A DNA stretch of 64,000 nucleotides from Mesoplasma lactucae ATCC 49193 (GTDB lineage: Bacteria > Bacillota_I > Bacilli_A > Mycoplasmatales > Mycoplasmataceae), in NCBI RefSeq assembly GCF_002441935.1, contig NZ_CP023668.1:124001-188000 (forward strand). Reading direction: 5' to 3'. The notes under the pieces are model-generated. The model saw only the letters and a program-made list of their open reading frames with translations, was not told the origin of the DNA and made no database searches. A program made the position numbers and the translations under genes. Below are positions 43,021 through 51,623 of this stretch, one piece after another (position 1 is the stretch's first letter; the number at the start of each line of letters is the position of its first letter).

Positions 43021-43698
43021 ATGAGCGATAAACAATCAAGAACATCTAGAAACGCTGTTTTATATAAACAGTTAGATGATCACCAATCAAAAATGTCTAA
43101 TGAATGAACTGATGCTGCTAATAACTTACAACAAAAGTTATTGAGCTTAAGTAATTCTTTTTTTAATATCGTTTATCAAAATATTGATGTTGATATGCAT
43201 CAAGATGATTTATATAATATTCAATCAACTTCTTATGACGAGAAGTTAACTTCAATTAGAAATGATTTACAAAACATAATGATGGAATTAAATGACATCA
43301 CTGATAATCAAATCAGTGGTGATCTTTTAAAAGAAAATAGTTATGCTTTAAAACCTAATGAATATTCAATTGCGATTGAAACTAGACTAAATGAAATCGA
43401 AAGAGATTTAGAAAGTATAACTTCATTAAGACAAGCTAAAAAAGAATTTGTAAATGCATTTGAACAAACTTCTGGTGAGATTAAAAATAAAGTTATTTTA
43501 AATGACAAAATTCTTAAAAATAATGAACTTAGTTTTCGTGTTAAAGTTGAAGAGCAAAAGAAAGAAAACAAAAACAACATTACTAGGATTAAAAAGAATT
43601 TAAATTCTTATAAAACAAAATGGATTTGATATGTAGTGGTTGTCGGTCTTTGTGTGATTGGAGCAATTCTTGCTATCGTTATTCCATCTGTAATTTAA
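43021..43698 (+). CDS. Tail-anchored coiled-coil protein
   Basis: The 225-residue protein is hydrophilic and helical with heptad-like pattern to residue ~200 (RLNEIERDLESITSLRQAKK), then has a single C-terminal TM segment (WYVVVVGLCVIGAILAIVIPSVI in parts). It therefore probably faces the cytoplasm. RBS TTGGAGAT; TATAAT at 42960-42965 is a possible -10 box. Function unknown. cmk follows after 22 bases. Confidence 0.78.
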
Positions 43699-43720
43699 AA
43701 AGGAAGGGAATTTGAGAGAT

Positions 43721-44392
43721 ATGAGAAAAATTTGTGTAGCAGTTGATGGAACTGCTGGAAGCGGAAAAACTTTTATTTTTAAACAAGTAGCTGAAAAGGT
43801 TAACTATGAACTATTTGATACTGGTTTGCTTTACCGTGCTTTTACTTATTATTGTTATTTAAATAAAATTGATTTTAATAACAAACAAGCTGTGATTGAT
43901 TCAATTAAAAATTTTAAATTTGATATTAAAGATAAAAAAGTTTTAATTGGGGATAATTTAGATATCACTGATAAACTTTCAACTGATGCAGTCACTGATA
44001 ACATTAATAAGATAACAATCATTCCTCAAGTTAGAGATCACATGAATGTGATTGAGAGAGAAATCGGATATCATCCAGGAATGATTGAACTTGGAAGAGA
44101 CATTACAACTGTTGTTTTACCTGATGCTGATTTAAAGATTTATTTAGATGCGCCTTTAGAAGTGAGAGCTAAACGCCGTTATGAACAAAACTTATCAGAA
44201 GGTATTAATGAAAGTTATGAAGAAGTTGAAAGAAAAATAGAACAACGAGATCATACTGATAAAACTAGAGAATTTGGGCCTTTAAAAGTAGCAAGCGATG
44301 CTTGATACTTGGATAGTGCTGATTATGATTCTCCAGAAATATTAGTCGATAAGATTGTTGAAAGAATTAAGAAAATAGAAAAAGAGGTGTAG
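43721..44392 (+). CDS. cmk: Cytidylate kinase
   Basis: The 223-residue CMP/dCMP kinase has P-loop VDGTAGSGKTFIFKQV, FDTGLLYRAFTYY (substrate-binding region), GRDITTVVLPDADLKIYLDA and AKRRYEQ. ATG 43721 is chosen; an in-frame TTG at 43712 is closer to the RBS AGGAAGGG and remains possible, adding three residues. The cmk-der order is conserved in Firmicutes; der begins 4 bases after the stop. Confidence 0.95.
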
Positions 44393-44395
44393 ACA

Positions 44396-45709
44396 ATGGC
44401 AAAAAGAAAGGGAATTGTTGCGATTGTTGGACGTCCTAATACTGGTAAATCATCATTGTTTAACCGTATTATTAGAGAGAAAAAATCAATTGTAGAAGAT
44501 AAAAACGGAGTTACAAGAGACAGAATTTATGGAAATGCTGAATGATTAACTCGTCAATTTATCGTTATTGATACTGGAGGGATTACTTTACAAGATGAAC
44601 CCTTCGCAAAAGAAATTAAAGCGCAAGCTGAAATTGCGATGCAAGAAGCTGATGAAATCATCTTCTTATTAGATTACAAACAAGGAATCACACCAGATGA
44701 TGAAGCGGTTGCAAGATTACTTTATAAATCTGATAAACCTGTTGTTTTAGCGGTTAATAAATATGACCGTCAAGATCCAAATGCATCTCCTTACGAATAC
44801 ATGAGTTTAGGTTTTGGCGAACCTGTGATGATTTCATCAACTCATGGGATTGGTGTTGGAGATTTATTAGATAAAGTTATTCATGAAATGCCTCCAATTG
44901 AAGAAGATGCTGATGAAAATAACACTAGAGTTGCTATTATTGGGAAACCAAATGTTGGTAAATCTTCATTAGTAAACTCAATTTTAGGTGAGGACAGAAT
45001 GATTGTTTCTGATATTGCTGGAACAACTCGTGATTCAGTTGATACAAAAATTAAACGTGACGGTAAAGACTACACTTTAATTGATACTGCTGGGTTAAGA
45101 AAAAAAGGAAAAATCTACGAAAACGTTGAAAAATATAGTTACCTTAGAACTGTTAGTGCTGTTAACAGTGCTGATGTAGTTGTTTTAGTTTTAGATATGA
45201 CTAAAAAAATTACAGATCAAGATACTAATATTGGTGGAATTGCTTTTGAAGAAAGAAAACCAATTATCATTGTTGGAAATAAATGAGATTTAGTTCCTGA
45301 TAAAGAAAAAGCAATCGGAGAAAAAACAGAAGAAATTAGAGCCTATTTCAAATACTTACAATATGCACAAATCTTATTTACTTCAGCTCACGATAAAACT
45401 CGTGTTTACAAGTTATTTGATGATATTGATAACATTAAAGCTGCTTTAAACAGAAAAATTAAAACAAGTGTTCTAAATGAAGTTTTAAACCGTGCACAAT
45501 TATTAAATCCTGCTCCAAAACACAACGGAGGAAGATTAAAAATTTATTATGCTTCACAAGTTCAAGCTTACTTACCAACTTTTGTTTTCTTCGTAAATAA
45601 TCCTGACTATGTACACTTCTCATACAAACGTTATTTAGAAAACCAAATTCGTCAACAATTTGGTTTTGAAGGTGTACCAATGAATCTGATTTTCAGAGAA
45701 AGGAAATAA
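44396..45709 (+). CDS. der: Ribosome-assembly GTPase Der (EngA)
   Basis: The 437-residue double GTPase works in 50S assembly. The first G domain has [12 protein letters not shown] and DTGGI; the second has [24 protein letters not shown] and VGNKWDL. The C-terminal KH-like domain ends with NLIFRERK. Length normal. Stop is 6 bases before gpsA. Confidence 0.97.
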
Positions 45710-45714
45710 TTAAA

Positions 45715-46713
45715 TTGAATAATATGCAAAAAAACATCACTATTATTGGAACTGGAGCTTACGGAACAGCTTTGGCGAATGTCTTAGCTGATAAAGGAAA
45801 TAATGTTGTAATGTATGGTGTTGTTGAACAACAAGTTGATGACATTAGCATCAATCATATGAATCAATCATTTTTTAGAGATTTAAAATTAAATGAAAAT
45901 ATTCAGGCAACAATGGATTTTGTTGCAAGCTTAGAAAAAGCTGAATATATCGTTTTAGGAGTGCCAACAAAGGCATTACCTTCAGTTTTAAAAGACTTAT
46001 CTAAATATCTAAAAAAAGAAGTTGTGATTATCAATACTGCTAAAGGGATTGATGAACAAGACGTTGATTTATTATCAAAATACATTATTAATACTCTACA
46101 ACCAACCAGATATCTAAAAGGATATTGCGGATTATATGGTCCAAGTATTGCTTCAGAAGTTGCAAGTCGTGAACCAACATATGTTAATATCGCATCTAAT
46201 GACATTGAATTAGCAAAAGAGGTTTGTGATGTTTTCACAAACGAATACTTCTTTGCTAAACCTTCAAACGATCTTCCTGCTTGTGAAATTTCAGCTGCGT
46301 TAAAAAACGTCATTGCAATTGCGGCTGGAATGATTGATGAATCAGGATTAGGTGATAATGCACATGCTTCATTATTAACTTATGGATTAAACGAAATCTA
46401 TAAAATTGCTAAAGTATTTGGCGCTAAACACGATTCATTTACTAACTATGCAACAATGGGGGATTTGGTTTTAACAGCCTCATCTAAGAAATCAAGAAAT
46501 TATACTTTTGGTCGTATGATTGTCCAAGAAAACTCAGCTAAAAAAGCTAGAGAAGACTGTGATTTCACAGTTGAAGGAGTTGGAACTTGTGAAGTTGCGA
46601 ACAAAATTTTAGACAAATATCACGTAGAATCTAAGCTTTTTAAAGTAATGTACGAGATAATTTATCAAAATAAAGCACCAAAAGCCCTATTACAAGCCCT
46701 TTTTACACTATAA
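45715..46713 (+). CDS. gpsA: Glycerol-3-phosphate dehydrogenase [NAD(P)+], TTG start
   Basis: The 332-residue enzyme makes sn-glycerol-3-phosphate for phospholipids. The Rossmann motif is IIGTGAYGTALANVLA; GLYGPSIASEV and CEISAALKNVIAIAAGM contain the catalytic Lys. TTG 45715 is chosen because AAAGGA ends 10 bases before it; the ATG at 45724 is 19 bases from that RBS. Confidence 0.95.
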   Translation: MNNMQKNITIIGTGAYGTALANVLADKGNNVVMYGVVEQQVDDISINHMNQSFFRDLKLNENIQATMDFVASLEKAEYIVLGVPTKALPSVLKDLSKYLKKEVVIINTAKGIDEQDVDLLSKYIINTLQPTRYLKGYCGLYGPSIASEVASREPTYVNIASNDIELAKEVCDVFTNEYFFAKPSNDLPACEISAALKNVIAIAAGMIDESGLGDNAHASLLTYGLNEIYKIAKVFGAKHDSFTNYATMGDLVLTASSKKSRNYTFGRMIVQENSAKKAREDCDFTVEGVGTCEVANKILDKYHVESKLFKVMYEIIYQNKAPKALLQALFTL

Positions 46714-46781
46714 GCCACACATTCACTAAATGATAATGTTATAATTTGAAAGAATCAAATACATAGAAAGTGGTATATATT

Positions 46782-47057
46782 ATGACAAAAAAAGAATTAG
46801 CAGTTAAAGTTGCTGAAGCAAACGACTTAAGTCAAGCAGCTGCAGACAAAATTATTACATCTGTATTCGCAACTATCTCTACATCTTTAGTTAAAGGGGA
46901 CGAAATTATGATCCCTGGATTTGGAAAATTCAGCATCTCACACAGAGCTGCTCGTACTGGACTAAACCCAAGAACTAAAGAAAAATTAACTATCCCTGCT
47001 TCTAAATCAGTTAAATTTAAAGCCGGAAAACAATTAAAAGAATCAGTAAACAAATAG
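46782..47057 (+). CDS. hup: DNA-binding protein HU
   Basis: HU (91 residues) starts MTKKELAVKVAEANDLSQAAADK. The signature region GFGKFSISHRAARTGLNPRTKEKLTIPASK contains the beta-arm with its R-x-x-R-x-G-x-NP motif. TATAAT at 46740-46745 supplies the -10 box. ATG 46782 is used rather than an in-frame GTG at 46770. Confidence 0.97.
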   Translation: MTKKELAVKVAEANDLSQAAADKIITSVFATISTSLVKGDEIMIPGFGKFSISHRAARTGLNPRTKEKLTIPASKSVKFKAGKQLKESVNK

Positions 47058-47097
47058 TTTATCGATAAGTTTATTAGTTAATCATATTTTTATTAAG

Positions 47098-47122
47098 GAA
47101 GCTATAAAAAGCTTCTTTTTTT
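47098..47122 (+). terminator. Terminator after hup
   Basis: GAAGCT (47098-47103) pairs with AGCTTC (47110-47115), then T7. Confidence 0.85.
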
Positions 47123-47165
47123 GTGTGATAATTTTTATATTAGGGAAAACGGGGTTATATTTAAC

Positions 47166-47708
47166 GTGCTTATTGAATTATTACACAATGGTGTCATAAA
47201 TAAAGAAACTTTTTTATTACAAAACTATAAGAAAATTGGTTTGAATGAAAACCAAGTAATTATTATTCTCTCAGTTTTAAAAAGATGTGAAAATAACGAT
47301 AAAACCTATATTACTCCAGAACTTTTTGCTCCATACATGACTATTCCTTTAGATGCTATCAGTGATGAAATTGATGATTTAGTTGAAAAAGGATTAGTTA
47401 AAGTAACTTCAAAAAACTTAATCTTTGATGGTGTTTATGAAGCTATTGCCATTAAGTTAGAAATTGAAAGAGAACAACAAGAAGGCGAAGAATTTATCGC
47501 GAAATTAAATGCTAATCTTCAAGAAAATATCTCTTATGAAGATTTAGCTTATCTAAAGACTCTTTTAGCAACTGGTTATTCTCGTGAAAAGATTTTAAAA
47601 ACTTCAAAAGAAGGCCAAGTTAAAACTTTTAAAGATTTAAAAAACAAAATTCTTAACAAGAATGCAAAAAAGCCATCAATCATTATGTATGATTGGTTAA
47701 ACGATTAA
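47166..47708 (+). CDS. dnaD: DnaD-like replication initiation protein
   Basis: The protein has about 180 residues. The N-terminal winged-helix half (NGVINKETFLLQNYKKIGLNE) and the C-terminal DnaD domain (ISYEDLAYLKTLLATGYSREKI; TFKDLKNKILNKN) match DnaD, which helps load the helicase at oriC. The start is uncertain: GTG 47166 fits a start near GATAAT (47125-47130) and family length, while TTG 47121 lies at the end of the hup terminator. The 3' end overlaps the converging recU by 26 bases. Confidence 0.85.
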   Translation: MLIELLHNGVINKETFLLQNYKKIGLNENQVIIILSVLKRCENNDKTYITPELFAPYMTIPLDAISDEIDDLVEKGLVKVTSKNLIFDGVYEAIAIKLEIEREQQEGEEFIAKLNANLQENISYEDLAYLKTLLATGYSREKILKTSKEGQVKTFKDLKNKILNKNAKKPSIIMYDWLND

Positions 47709-48189
47709 ACTCTTTTAAATAATCTAATTCTAGATGACTATTTATAAACAGTTCCGCCGTATTTTCAATGAACCATTCTAAAGGAATGGTTTTTTTAAAC
47801 TTTATAAAGTAGTTTTTCATTAGTAATCAGTCGCAGATAAAGAATCTCTCTTCACTTGAAAAATAAACAATGATAAAAGCAATTCCATGATTATCAACAA
47901 TCCGATTAAGTTCAGTGATCTGATTCTTTCTTAGGTTTTGATATGAGAAACTATCTTTAATGGTTTCTTTGGCTTCAAATTCAAAATAACAACCTTTGTA
48001 ACAACCAACATAATCGCAGTTGCTTCCTTCTTTAAAAATAGCTTTATTGATTAAATTATCGTTTGCTTTAATTAATTTAATGTTAGTTGGTATTTTATTC
48101 ACGATTGCTTTATTACTATCAATATATTTTTGGTTAGTTATGTTTAAGACTTCTTCTAAGAAAAGTCCTTTGTTTTTAATTGGGTTCAT
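47683..48189 (-). CDS. recU: Holliday junction resolvase RecU
   Basis: The 168-residue protein has RecU motifs: GLFLEEVLNITNQKYIDSNKAIV, IPTNIKLIKAN (KxPTP-like), NCDYVGCYKGCYFEFEAKET with the catalytic D..E-x-K set, and QITELNRIVDNHGIAFIIVYF. Three Trp near the C-terminus or before it are TGA. RBS AAGGAGAAA. dnaD, recU and gpsB are also neighbours in Bacillus, where recU aids recombination and segregation. It converges on and overlaps dnaD. Confidence 0.92.
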
Positions 48190-48285
48190 AAATTTCTCCT
48201 TTCTCTCTATATAGGTATAAGAGAAAAATTTAAAAGTGTATCATTAAAATAACAAAAAAATAAAAAAGGAATGAAAAATTTAGTT

Positions 48286-48678
48286 ATGGTAAAAATTTTA
48301 AACTTTGATGAAGATGCAATTCGTACAAAGGACTTTCAAATCGTTGATCGTGGGTATAACCCAAAAGAAGTCGATGCTTTCTTAGATCAAGTTAGTGAAG
48401 ATTATGAATGATATGATAATGAAGTTTCACTTTTAAAAACTTCATTAGAAGAACAATATAAAGAAAATCAATCTTTAAGAGACCAACTAGTTGAACTTAA
48501 AAAACAATTAACAGATAAAGTTCAAACAGAAGGTAAGCAAACCAAAGAAACCTTTTCTAATCCAGATATGGTGAAAAGAATGGCAAACATGGAAAAAGAT
48601 ATCTATGATTTAAAACAAGATATTGGTTTAATTGCTTCTTCTTTAAGTACTTTGGTTAATAACAACAAACAAAATTAA
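48286..48678 (+). CDS. gpsB: DivIVA/GpsB-family cell division protein
   Basis: In this 130-residue protein the N-terminal domain has KDFQIVDRGYNPKEVDAFLDQV, the DivIVA/GpsB lipid-binding signature, followed by a coiled coil (LLKTSLEEQYKENQSLRDQL) and a C-terminal helical segment. ATG 48271 in the same frame is an alternative start, but AAAAGGA directly abuts it; neither start has ideal spacing. A terminator follows. Confidence 0.88.
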
Positions 48679-48689
48679 AAACTCTATCA

Positions 48690-48727
48690 AACCCTTTGTA
48701 ATATTGAAAACAAAGGGTTTTTATTTT
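48690..48727 (+). terminator. Terminator after gpsB
   Basis: AACCCTTTGT pairs with ACAAAGGGTT, followed by T-rich sequence. Confidence 0.88.
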
Positions 48728-48878
48728 TATTCTAAATTAGTTAAAAAAACTTGTATGTTTTATTTTGTGACTTTCTCAAAATAAAGTTATAAGATTTAGA
48801 AACAACAAACAAATTTAACTCTTGAGAGTTTAAATATGATTTTATAGAAAAATAGCTAATAAAAGAGAGGAAAGAAAT

Positions 48879-49262
48879 ATGACAAAAAGGCTTTTATCGA
48901 CCCTTACAGCTTTAATAGTAGCTCCAGTTTTAACAACTAGTGTTGTTAGTTGTTCAAGAGAAAACCACAATGAATTAAGGCTTAATTTTGAAGGAGAAAC
49001 CAGAACTAAACTAAGTTATTCTAAAGCTTTAGAATACAACTTAATTGCATATAACGAAGAAAAACAAGAATATGAATTATCTCATCCGAATGAAACAAAA
49101 AGCGACTTTGATAAAAACGTTACGATTGTGTTTGAACTAAACGATAAAACAGAAAACGAAATTCTTGTAAAACTTGAAAACACTGATAAAACATTTAAAC
49201 ATGTTTTAATGTTTACTTTAAATCAAACTAAACTAAAAGTGATGAACTTCACTTCAGATTAA
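48879..49262 (+). CDS. Small lipoprotein, divergent member of the island's lipoprotein family
   Basis: The 127-residue protein has signal peptide MTKRLLSTLTALIVAPVLTTS with lipobox SVVSC (Cys25). The mature part (LSYSKALEYNLIAYNEEKQEYEL; VTIVFELNDKTENEILVKLEN; FKHVLMFTLNQTKLKVM) follows the layout of the core domain in 52728 and 51624: K-A-x-x-L/Y-x-L-I, aromatic residue, beta strands. RBS GAGGAAAG. Surface-exposed; function unknown. Confidence 0.85.
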   Translation: MTKRLLSTLTALIVAPVLTTSVVSCSRENHNELRLNFEGETRTKLSYSKALEYNLIAYNEEKQEYELSHPNETKSDFDKNVTIVFELNDKTENEILVKLENTDKTFKHVLMFTLNQTKLKVMNFTSD

Positions 49263-49269
49263 CTTATTA

Positions 49270-49322
49270 AACCTTGAAAAACCTTTTTTCAGCAATGAGA
49301 AGATGTTTTTCAAGGTTTTTCT
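49270..49322 (+). terminator. Terminator after the 48879 lipoprotein gene
   Basis: AACCTTGAAAAA pairs with TTTTTCAAGGTT with a 25-base loop, followed by T5. Confidence 0.7.
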
Positions 49323-49426
49323 AATAGTTGCTAATAAAAACCAACTTTTTAAAAATATTTTGTATTTTTATTACTGTTTTATATCAGAACTTTCTAAAAA
49401 CTAATGCTTTTTGGTGAAATTTTTCC

Positions 49427-49432
49427 TATAAT
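49427..49432 (+). promoter_or_regulatory. -10 box of second candidate RNA
   Basis: TATAAT; transcription would begin near 49440. No clear -35 box. Confidence 0.5.
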
Positions 49433-49439
49433 AAAGTGT

Positions 49440-49550
49440 GTGAAGCAAAGCATCCGATTTCAGATTTTTGCTTCTTAACTTTTTTAAATAAAAGGGAAAA
49501 GTTAACTGATGTTTTCTTTTAGTATCTTTTATGTTTTTATCGGATGAAAT
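49440..49550 (+). ncRNA. Candidate structured RNA or regulatory leader with pseudoknot potential
   Basis: GAAGCAAA (49442-49449) pairs with TTTGCTTC (49467-49474). Its loop holds CATCCGAT (49451-49458), which is exactly complementary to ATCGGATG at 49539-49546. Between them TTAACTTTT (49475-49483) pairs with AAAAGTTAA (49497-49505). The combination of hairpin plus distant loop pairing is pseudoknot-like. It may be a leader of the tiny frame at 49561 or a free RNA. By eye only. Confidence 0.42.
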
Positions 49551-49560
49551 ATAAGGATAA

Positions 49561-49668
49561 ATGAAGAAAAGAAATAATAAAAATAATCAAATTATTAAAT
49601 ATAAATTAACAATTTTATTTTTAAATGATGTTTGATTCACTATTAAAATTAAAAGAATCTTTTTTTAA
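49561..49668 (+). CDS. Doubtful 35-residue frame
   Basis: The ATG is preceded by ATAAGGATAA and the frame is basic (MKKRNNKNNQIIKYKLTILF). Composition is ordinary for this AT-rich DNA, so it could be chance or the broken 5' end of an old gene. Confidence 0.22.
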
Positions 49669-50384
49669 AAATAGATAAAACTAAATATTAATAATATCTT
49701 TTTTCATTGATCTTGTTTGTAATTGTTTAGTTAGATCTTTTTTAAAATGTCGAAAGGTTCTTTTATTAGTGAATTTAATAACTGATTTTAAATAAACGTT
49801 TATATAGGGAAAAACTTTAAAAATAATATCTAATTCAGATGTTTTAAATAATAGGTAATTATAAAAAAGTACTTTTTAGTGGTTTAAGACGGACTTTTGA
49901 GAACCTATGATCTTTTAAGATATTTCTGTTCTTAGTAAAACAATTTTTATAAGTAATAAAATTAACATTAATAAATTAACAAATGCTTATATTTAACGAT
50001 TATTTTGATTCAATCTTTTAAATAGGATGGTTTAAATTATCTTGTTTAAAGTCTTTGAGTTTAAGGGCAAAGACTTTATTTAAGTTAAACTATTTTATAA
50101 AAAGGTATTCTTTTCTTCAGGTAAGAATAATTCAGTCGTTTTTAGTTTATAGGTTTTCTTATATATGGTAGTTAAGCTTAACTTAGTCATGAAGATTATT
50201 TATGAAGTTATTGAATTAGACTTTTGTCAGAACTATTTTTCTTTTCAAAAGAAGAGTAGAAAAGTCTCTTTTGATTAGCACAACCTTCAAAAAGATTTTC
50301 ACAAATTGATTTTGTTAAGACTTGATTATTGTTTTTAGAAAAAATAACTTAAGTTAGAACAGTTAATAGTTTCTAATTTACATG

Positions 50385-50413
50385 ATCCAAGAATTTCGGT
50401 TCTTGGATTTTTG
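50385..50413 (+). terminator. Orphan terminator
   Basis: ATCCAAGAA (50385-50393) pairs with TTCTTGGAT (50400-50408), followed by T's. No gene ends within about 700 bases upstream. Confidence 0.75.
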
Positions 50414-50570
50414 TTTGTTTAAATTATTTCTTCTCATATAGGAATAAGATAAAAAATTAAAATTGTCTCAAATTATTTTAAAAAAGTTTCATCTTATTCT
50501 AAGGCCTTTATAATAAGGTCGGTTTGAATATTTCTTAAATTGAAAAAGACACAAATTGAAACAAAAGGGG

Positions 50571-50610
50571 TTTACATGTCTCTTATTGGTGTATAATTAC
50601 CAATAAGAGA
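50571..50610 (+). promoter_or_regulatory. Lipoprotein promoter inside a 12-bp-arm palindrome
   Basis: TCTCTTATTGGT (50579-50590) and ACCAATAAGAGA (50599-50610) are exact reverse complements flanking GTATAATT. The -10 box TATAAT is 50592-50597, and TTTACA (50571-50576) may be the -35 box with a short 15-base spacer. Likely a repressor operator or a structured 5' end. It lies 83 bases before the 50680 gene. Confidence 0.75.
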
Positions 50611-50679
50611 AGACGTCCAAAACATTAGGTCTACTTCTTCTCGATTATTTATATATAAAAGATATAGGAGAACATAGAT

Positions 50680-51219
50680 ATGAAAAAATTCTTATCAATC
50701 TTAGCTGCAGTTGGATTAACTGCAACTACTTCAACTGCTGTAGTAGCATGTGCTACTGAATCAAAAACAGCTACTGTTGACGCAACTGCAAAAACAGCTA
50801 CTTTAAAATTAGATGCTAAAGAAGCTAAAAAATTAGGTTTAATCAAAGATGCACCTAAAACATCTGCTGATGGTGATAACACTGGAGCAGGAGATGGTAA
50901 AGATAAACCAACTACACCACCTGCTGGTGATGGTGGATCAACTGGTACACCAATTACTGCTAAATATGTAGCAGGAGACAACACTAAAGCTGTTGCTGAT
51001 AAAATCGGAGACGCAACAATTACTGTTACTGGTTTCGATAAATTCGACGCAAACACTGGTGAAGTTACTTTAACTTTCACTGCAACTGCAGAAGTTAAAA
51101 AAGGTAAAAAAATCAAAGTTACTTTCTCAAAACAAGATGATAGCAACAAGAAAACTCTTGATGCTAAATTAGACAAAGATTTACCAGCTACTGGAACACC
51201 TGAAGCTCCAAAAGCTTAA
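50680..51219 (+). CDS. Lipoprotein of the island family
   Basis: The 179-residue protein has signal MKKFLSILAAVGLTATTSTA with lipobox AVVAC (Cys24). The first 84 bases are identical to those of the 51624 gene. The core motif KTATLKLDAKEAKKLGLIK is followed by a G/D/T/P-rich hinge, then a beta-rich part (DATITVTGFDKFDANTGEVTL; KKIKVTFSKQDDSNKKTLDAKL in parts). RBS AGGAGA. Surface-exposed; function unknown. Confidence 0.9.
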   Translation: MKKFLSILAAVGLTATTSTAVVACATESKTATVDATAKTATLKLDAKEAKKLGLIKDAPKTSADGDNTGAGDGKDKPTTPPAGDGGSTGTPITAKYVAGDNTKAVADKIGDATITVTGFDKFDANTGEVTLTFTATAEVKKGKKIKVTFSKQDDSNKKTLDAKLDKDLPATGTPEAPKA

Positions 51220-51242
51220 TTAATCTTTTTAATTAATATTTC

Positions 51243-51270
51243 AAAATAGAACTTCGGTTCTATTTTTTAT
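51243..51270 (+). terminator. UUCG-capped terminator
   Basis: AAAATAGAAC, loop TTCG, GTTCTATTTT, then T-rich tract. Confidence 0.92.
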
Positions 51271-51394
51271 TTTGATTTAGTTGTTAAAAACAACTAAATG
51301 TATACAATCCAAACGATAATTAAGTTTTATTTTTTCAATAATCTTATGAATAATTATGCTTTATGAAAAAAGGTTGAGAAATTTAAGTTAAATC

Positions 51395-51423
51395 TTTAAC
51401 AACAAGTTAAAACCGACTATAAT
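51395..51423 (+). promoter_or_regulatory. Promoter of the 51624 lipoprotein gene
   Basis: TTTAAC (51395-51400), 17 bases, TATAAT (51418-51423), giving a leader of about 194 bases. Confidence 0.65.
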
Positions 51424-51623
51424 AACTAATAAGTAATGGGATTTAGAGAAAATTAAATATTTTTATTTATTCTGTTATTTAAGAATTAAAAAACAAGTTA
51501 TTAAAAAGAGAAAAATAACATTCAAATATATTAAACACATTATTTTTAGAACTAAAATTTAGATTTCTTTTTGAGAGAAAAAAAGATCCTTTTTAATAAC
51601 ATAGAAGAGAGACATACAAGATT

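Larger units (their letters stand above)
49263..50679 (+). other. 1.4-kb gene-poor AT-rich region
   Basis: It has a terminator (49270-49322), a candidate structured RNA (49440-49550), a doubtful 35-codon frame (49561-49668), an orphan terminator (50385-50413) and a palindromic promoter (50571-50610). From about 49670 to 50380 I see no protein-coding frame or recognisable element on either strand. It may be a decayed gene relic. Confidence 0.7.
51220..51623 (+). other. 404-base intergenic region between two lipoprotein genes
   Basis: It contains the terminator of the 50680 gene and the promoter at 51395-51423. The ~190-base leader downstream is A/T-rich with no clear structure. Confidence 0.7.

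Noticed and set aside
45903-46313. Minus-strand frame of 136 codons inside gpsA
   Set aside because: It lies wholly within a conserved gene and has no RBS or family features.
49670-50380. Hidden pseudogene in the gene-poor region
   Set aside because: No segment on either strand gave recognisable lipoprotein, transposase or other protein sequence by eye; left as unexplained DNA.
50579-50610. Invertible promoter switch
   Set aside because: The segment between the repeats is only 8 bases, too short for site-specific inversion, and no recombinase gene is in the window; an operator is more likely.
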